Assembly: GCA_030583865.1 (NCBI GenBank)
Contig: CP129479.1
Location: 2,380,819 to 2,444,818 of the forward strand
Source of the DNA: Thermodesulfobacteriota bacterium
GTDB taxonomy: Bacteria > Desulfobacterota > GWC2-55-46
Length of the DNA: 64,000 bases
Reading direction: 5' to 3'
Shown: positions 59,807 to 64,000 of the stretch, piece after piece
Numbering within the stretch: the stretch's first letter is position 1
Layout: every line of letters begins with the position of its first letter
Notes under the pieces: model-generated
Seen by the model: only the letters and a program-made list of their open reading frames with translations
Database searches by the model: none
Told to the model about the DNA's origin: nothing
Program-made: the position numbers and the translations under genes

Positions 59807-62419
59807 ATGAACTGGCATCTTAAGGAATACGAGGAAGTCCTTGGCGAGCTACGCTCGGCCCCCCAGGGACTCACGCAGGAGGAGGCCGCCAGGAGGCTCG
59901 AAGAGTACGGGCCGAACGTCCTGGAAGAAAAAAAGAAGCGGTCCGTGTTCGCCATGTTCCTCGACCAGTTCAAGGACTTCATGATAATAGTCCTTCTCGC
60001 GGCTGCGGTCGTTTCGGGGCTCATAGGGGAGGCGGCCGACACCATCGCCATAATAGTCATAGTCGTACTGAACGCGGTCATAGGCTTTGTCCAGGAGTAC
60101 AGGGCCGAAAGGGCGATAGCGGCGCTCAAGAAGATGGCCGCGCCCTCGGCGCTCGTCCTCCGGGACGGCGAGCCTGTCGCAGTCCCCGCCTCCATGCTCG
60201 TGCCCGGCGACATCGTCATTTTGGAGGCCGGGAACATCGTTCCGGCTGACTTGAGGCTAATCGAGGCTGCGCGGCTCCTCTCCGAGGAGGCCGCGCTCAC
60301 GGGCGAATCGGCCCCGGTCGAAAAGCACACCCGCGCACTCCACGAAAAAGACCTCCCCATAGGCGACAGGAGGAACATGGCCTTCAGCAGTACCTCCGTG
60401 ACCCACGGCAGGGGCAGAGGGGTCGTGGCCGCGACAGGCGCTGAGACCGAGATAGGGCGGATCGCCTCGCTCCTCGAGGAAGACGCGGAAATAAAGACCC
60501 CCCTTCAGAAAAGGCTGGCGAGCTTCGGGCAGAAGCTCGCCATTGCGGTTATCCTCATCTCCGCCGCAGTATTCGGAATAGGCATGCTCAGGGGGGAGCC
60601 TGCGCTCCTCATGCTACTTACGGCCATCTCCCTCGCGGTCGCCGCCATACCAGAGGCCCTTCCCGCTGTCGTTACCATCTCTCTGGCGCTGGGGGCCAAG
60701 AGGCTCGTGAGGCAGCACGCCCTCGTAAGGAAGCTCCCGGCTGTGGAAACGCTCGGCTCCATAACCTACATATGCTCGGATAAGACCGGGACGCTCACCA
60801 TGAACAGGATGGCTGTCGAGGAGGCCTTCATAGGCGAGAGGCTCTGGAAAACCGGGGAGAAGGCCTCGGGAGGCGCATCTCTCGAATTCATGAGGGCCAT
60901 CGCACTCAGTAACGACGCGCGCGAGGGCGCTGAAGGGATTATCGGCGACCCCACGGAAGTGGCGCTCTTCAGCTACGCGAAAGAGCACGGCTTCGAAAAA
61001 AAGGCGCTTGAGGAGGAGTACCCGCGGGAGGACGAGATACCCTTTGACCCTGAAAGAAAGGCCATGACGACCGTGCATCTCCTTCCGGACGGCCGCTTCA
61101 TGAGCATCACAAAGGGCGCGCTCGAGGTGCTCCTCGAAAGGTCGGTGGACATGCTCACGGACGATGGCAGGAAGCCCCTCGACAGCGCCCGATTAGCCGC
61201 GGGCGGAGAGAGGATGGCGGCAGACGGCCTCCGCGTGCTTTGCGTGGCGAAAAGGGACTGGGCGAGCGTCCCCGAGGAGCTTAAGGCCGGAGAGGTGGAA
61301 ACAGGGCTGACCATATTGGGGCTTGCCGGGATAATGGACCCTCCGAGGGACGAGGCCAGGGAGGCCATCGCCGACTGCAAGAGCGCCGGGATAAAGCCCG
61401 TGATGATAACGGGCGACCACCCGATAACCGCGCGTGTGATAGCGAAAAGGCTGGGCCTCATGGAAGGCGACGACGCCAAATCCATAATGACCGGCAGGGA
61501 GCTTGAAAAACTCCCCATGGACGAGTTCGAGAACCGGGTGGAGGATATAAGGGTCTACGCGCGCGTGGCTCCAGAACAGAAATTGAAAATAGTGCGGGCG
61601 CTCCAGGACAAGGGCGAGTTCGTGGCCATGACCGGAGACGGCGTCAACGACGCGCCTGCCCTCAAGAGGGCCGACATAGGCGTCGCAATGGGCATAACCG
61701 GCACCGACGTGGCAAAGGAATCCGCGGACATGGTATTGACCGACGACAACTTCGCGACCATCGTGAAATCGGTGAGGGACGGCAGGAGGATATTCGACAA
61801 CATAAGGAAGTTCATAAAGTACACCATGACCAGCAACTCGGGCGAGATATGGACCATATCCCTCGCGCCCTTCTTCGGCCTGCCCATACCGCTCCTTCCC
61901 ATACACATACTCTGGATAAACCTCGTTACGGACGGCCTCCCGGGGCTCGCGCTTGCTGCCGAGCGCTCGGAGAAGGACGTGATGAAAAGGCCGCCCAGGC
62001 ACCCGAAGGAGAGCATCTTCGCGCACGGGCTCGGGGCGCACATCATCTGGGTCGGGCTCTTGATGGGCGGCATATCTATACTTACCCAGGCCCTGAGCAT
62101 AAATACGGGCGCTGCCCCCTGGCAGACCATGGTATTTACGGTGCTGTGCCTCAGCCAGATAGGGCACGTCCTTGCGATCAGGTCTGATACCGAGTCGCTC
62201 TTCACTATGGGGCTTTTCTCGAACAAGCCCCTTCTCGGGGCCGCCCTTCTTACGTTCGGGCTGCAGATGGCCGTCATCTATGTGCCGTTCCTCAACCCGA
62301 TATTCAAGACAGAGCCGCTTACGGTTCTCGAGCTTGCGGCAACGCTCGCGCTTTCGTCGGTGGTATTCATAGCGGTAGAGTTCGAGAAGCTCTTCAAGAG
62401 GCGTATGAGGCGGGGGTGA
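59807..62419 (+). CDS. Ca2+-type cation-translocating P-type ATPase
   Basis: An 870-aa P-type ATPase of the P2A (SERCA/PacL) group. The N-terminal cation ATPase domain begins LGELRSAPQGLTQEEAARRL; TGESAPVEKH is the actuator motif, VAAIPEALPAVV the M4 ion site, SDKTGTLTM with the phosphorylated Asp325, and MTGDGVNDAPALKRADIGVAMG the hinge; NLVTDGLPGLALAAE is M6 with its ion ligands. C-terminal helices follow. It probably exports Ca2+ or Mn2+. GGAGG precedes ATG 59807 by a normal spacing. It is a single-gene unit. Confidence 0.95.
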   Translation: MNWHLKEYEEVLGELRSAPQGLTQEEAARRLEEYGPNVLEEKKKRSVFAMFLDQFKDFMIIVLLAAAVVSGLIGEAADTIAIIVIVVLNAVIGFVQEYRAERAIAALKKMAAPSALVLRDGEPVAVPASMLVPGDIVILEAGNIVPADLRLIEAARLLSEEAALTGESAPVEKHTRALHEKDLPIGDRRNMAFSSTSVTHGRGRGVVAATGAETEIGRIASLLEEDAEIKTPLQKRLASFGQKLAIAVILISAAVFGIGMLRGEPALLMLLTAISLAVAAIPEALPAVVTISLALGAKRLVRQHALVRKLPAVETLGSITYICSDKTGTLTMNRMAVEEAFIGERLWKTGEKASGGASLEFMRAIALSNDAREGAEGIIGDPTEVALFSYAKEHGFEKKALEEEYPREDEIPFDPERKAMTTVHLLPDGRFMSITKGALEVLLERSVDMLTDDGRKPLDSARLAAGGERMAADGLRVLCVAKRDWASVPEELKAGEVETGLTILGLAGIMDPPRDEAREAIADCKSAGIKPVMITGDHPITARVIAKRLGLMEGDDAKSIMTGRELEKLPMDEFENRVEDIRVYARVAPEQKLKIVRALQDKGEFVAMTGDGVNDAPALKRADIGVAMGITGTDVAKESADMVLTDDNFATIVKSVRDGRRIFDNIRKFIKYTMTSNSGEIWTISLAPFFGLPIPLLPIHILWINLVTDGLPGLALAAERSEKDVMKRPPRHPKESIFAHGLGAHIIWVGLLMGGISILTQALSINTGAAPWQTMVFTVLCLSQIGHVLAIRSDTESLFTMGLFSNKPLLGAALLTFGLQMAVIYVPFLNPIFKTEPLTVLELAATLALSSVVFIAVEFEKLFKRRMRRG

Positions 62420-62482
62420 ATGAAAAATAAAAGCCCCACCGAATGCGGCGGGGTAACAGGGGCCTTTCATCACAAGCATTGT

Positions 62483-62650
62483 GTCATTCTGAGCGTAGCG
62501 AAGAATCTTGACTTAGGGGAAAGCTGCAATTTACGAAATTCTTATCTCACCCCGTCCTGGGGCTCGACCTTTCGGGCTGCCTCAAGAGGCTCGGCATTCA
62601 ATTTTTGCTGTCTGCAAAATTTGTCGCGCTTACGCTCCCTCAGAATGACG
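62483..62650. repeat. Interspersed repeat R3 (TCATTCTGAG type), copy 2
   Basis: GTCATTCTGAGCG at the left and CTCAGAATGACG at the right. The inner part GCCTCAAGAGGCTCGGCATT with CAATTTTTGCTGTC matches the copy at 43250-43433 in inverted orientation. Confidence 0.7.
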
Positions 62651-62736
62651 AAACAGATAACGAAGATTCCCGAAATGTGCTTGCTCGCCTTACCCTCACG
62701 GTTTTTTTAGAAACAGAAAAACTGTTGTTTCTGTAA

Positions 62737-62882
62737 AGGCAACCTCTAAAAATCAGAGATTTTTCCCGCTTTTCCCGGAAGACCGGGAATAAAAAGCGGA
62801 GCATATATGACAATATGTGAGCATTTTTGATTCCCGGCCTGACAAAGAGTCCGGGGAAAAGATCAATTTTTAGAGGTTGCCT
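62737..62882 (+). repeat. Palindromic element R1, copy F
   Basis: Outer arms AGGCAACCTCTAAAAAT and ATTTTTAGAGGTTGCCT are perfect. Inner arms ACCGGGAATAAAAA and TTTTTGATTCCCGG pair with one bulge, while other copies have GGCGGAAAT/ATTTCCGCC, so both sides changed together. Loop GCATATATGACAATATGTGA. It ends two bases before the nadA stop codon. Confidence 0.87.
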
Positions 62883-62884
62883 GC

Positions 62885-63823
62885 TCAGAAATCCCTCGGC
62901 ACCGCCAACATCCTGTCGAGCGCGGCCTTTGCCCTGGCCCTGATGTCCCCGGGGACCGTTACCACGTTCTTCATCTCCCGGAGGCTCGTCCTTACGTCCT
63001 CAAGGGTTATGAGCTTCATATTCGGACAGATAAGGGACTTCGAGGGCAGCACGAAGTTCTTCTCCGGGTTCTCCTTCCTGAGCCTGTAGAGGATGCCCAT
63101 CTCCGTCCCGATTATGAGGGTCTTTGCGCCGGTAGAGGCCGCGAACTTGTACATGCCGGAGGTAGAGCAGACGTGGTCGGCAAGTTTCACGACCTCGGGC
63201 CTGCACTCAGGGTGGCAGACGAAGAGGGCGCCCGGGTTCTCCTCCTTCGCCTTCAAAACGTCCTCGACCGTGAGCCTCTCGTGGGTCGGGCAGTAGCCGT
63301 CCCACCACTCCATCCGCTTCTTCGCCCTCAGCGACACGTAATGCGATAGGTTCCTGTCGGGTATCATGTAGGCCCGGTCCTCGGCGAGGGAATCGACCAC
63401 CTTGACTGCGTTAGCCGAGGTGCAGCAGATGTCGCTCAAGGCCTTGACCGCCGCGCTGGTATTGACATACGCGACCACCGGCACGCCGGGCCTCTTTTCC
63501 TTCTCTTTGGCCAGGTCTTCGGGAGTTATCATGTCAGCCATCGGGCAGCCTGCGTCCATCCTCGGGAGTATGACCGTCTTTTGCGGGGATAGTATGGCCG
63601 CGCTCTCTGCCATGAAGTGCACACCGCAGAAGACTATCACCCCGGCCTCGCTTTCGGCGGCGGCCTGGCTCAATGCAAGCGAGTCGCCCGTTATGTCGGC
63701 TATCTCCTGCACCTCGTCCCTCTGGTAGTTGTGGGCGAGCATTATGGCGTTCCGTTCCTTAAGGAGCGCCCTTACCTCTTTTTTAAGTTCTTCCCTGCCG
63801 TCCATCTCTTCCCCATGCGTCAT
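62885..63823 (-). CDS. nadA: Quinolinate synthase
   Basis: A 312-aa NadA, a [4Fe-4S] enzyme making quinolinate for [32 protein letters not shown] is the substrate region; the three cluster Cys appear in [15 protein letters not shown] and [23 protein letters not shown] and [10 protein letters not shown] are also conserved. Start ATG 63823 is chosen; ATG 63805 (MDGREEL) is possible, and upstream residues to 63862 are not expected. NadB and NadC are not in this window. Confidence 0.96.
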   Translation of the reverse strand: MTHGEEMDGREELKKEVRALLKERNAIMLAHNYQRDEVQEIADITGDSLALSQAAAESEAGVIVFCGVHFMAESAAILSPQKTVILPRMDAGCPMADMITPEDLAKEKEKRPGVPVVAYVNTSAAVKALSDICCTSANAVKVVDSLAEDRAYMIPDRNLSHYVSLRAKKRMEWWDGYCPTHERLTVEDVLKAKEENPGALFVCHPECRPEVVKLADHVCSTSGMYKFAASTGAKTLIIGTEMGILYRLRKENPEKNFVLPSKSLICPNMKLITLEDVRTSLREMKNVVTVPGDIRARAKAALDRMLAVPRDF

Positions 63824-63909
63824 GTATTCCCGCGGACCAACACCCTTTATCCCGCGCGTCAACTTATGATATTATTCCAAAAAAACAGGCCGGTAAAGGA
63901 TTTAATGAG

Positions 63910-64000
63910 ATGCCGCTTAATGAATCGGAAAAAAGGGAGCTCCTCCTGATAGCGCGCGAGGCCATAGAAAGCAGGGCCCGAAGGACCGCTACGAACTTTA
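63910..64000 (+). CDS. AMMECR1-like protein, N-terminal fragment
   Basis: The first 30 codons of a gene cut by the window edge: MPLNESEKRELLLIAREAIESRARR. The LLLIAREAIE helix near the start is typical of the AMMECR1 domain, including the AmmeMemoRadiSam protein A. AAGGA lies 9 bases before the ATG. The fragment is too short for certainty. It is divergent from nadA. Confidence 0.5.
   Translation, partial: MPLNESEKRELLLIAREAIESRARRTATNF

Larger units (their letters stand above)
62420..62884. other. 465-bp gap made mostly of repeats
   Basis: It holds a weak hairpin after the ATPase gene (CCCCACCG/CGGCGGGG at 62435-62454, no T-run), the R3 repeat (62483-62650) and R1 copy F (62737-62882). No gene is supported. 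Confidence 0.6.

Overview
The window comes from a GC-rich Gram-negative bacterium. Evidence for an outer membrane is a heptose-containing LPS core pathway (hldE-type kinase, gmhB, three or more GT9 heptosyltransferases), lipoproteins with lipoboxes, and an O-antigen ligase. The gene repertoire (proC-yggT-divIVA-yggU cluster, split ADP-forming acyl-CoA synthetase, late cobalamin genes, short QueF) and the many small intergenic palindromic repeats fit an environmental Desulfobacterota- or Nitrospirota-like lineage. That placement is an inference; there is no rRNA in the window. No transposase gene, rRNA or CRISPR array was seen.

Layout. 1-2.0 kb: end of an exopolysaccharide/nucleotide-sugar operon (nucleotidyltransferase, fcl) headed by a winged-helix regulator with an apparent self-operator. 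2.0-6.6 kb: a patchy AT-rich accessory island with an unrecognised gene, a lipoprotein, a duplicated remnant of the winged-helix gene, a frameshifted Ser/Thr kinase, a frameshifted unrecognised partner, and a convergent PD-(D/E)XK-type nuclease. 6.7-9.4 kb: dienelactone-hydrolase-like enzyme, broken membrane protein, tRNA-Arg and tRNA-Lys, queF. 9.5-16.2 kb: minus-strand cluster of cobD, acdB, acdA, dodecin, a DUF4149 protein, cbiB and cobQ. 16.2-22.8 kb: M48-like protease, rsmE, a receiver-PilZ protein with an apparent ATT start, a small Cys-rich protein, a SpoIIM-like protein and yggS/proC/yggT/divIVA/yggU. 22.8-26.5 kb: repeat-rich gap, radical SAM protein, rpoD. 26.8-33.3 kb: oligopeptide-type ABC importer. 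33.7-35.5 kb: rpoZ, gmk, yicC. 35.5-59.5 kb: a 24-kb LPS/glycan cluster. 59.8-64 kb: a Ca2+-type P-ATPase, nadA and the start of an AMMECR1-like gene.

How it works together. The LPS block combines inner-core heptose supply and transfer (hldE1, gmhB, waaC/waaF-type GT9 enzymes) with about ten further glycosyltransferases (GT2, GT4, CgeB-like, GT-D), FkbM and class I methyltransferases, an O-antigen ligase, a flippase-like membrane protein and a PAP2 phosphatase. This is enough for a complex decorated glycan.

The most unusual signals are as follows. (1) A family of about 145-bp, nearly fully palindromic elements has eight full or partial copies with paired substitutions, and four of them lie within 0-7 bp of a stop codon. 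(2) The AT-rich kinase/unknown/nuclease island is next to a duplicated promoter-operator fragment. (3) Several genes are interrupted by frameshifts.
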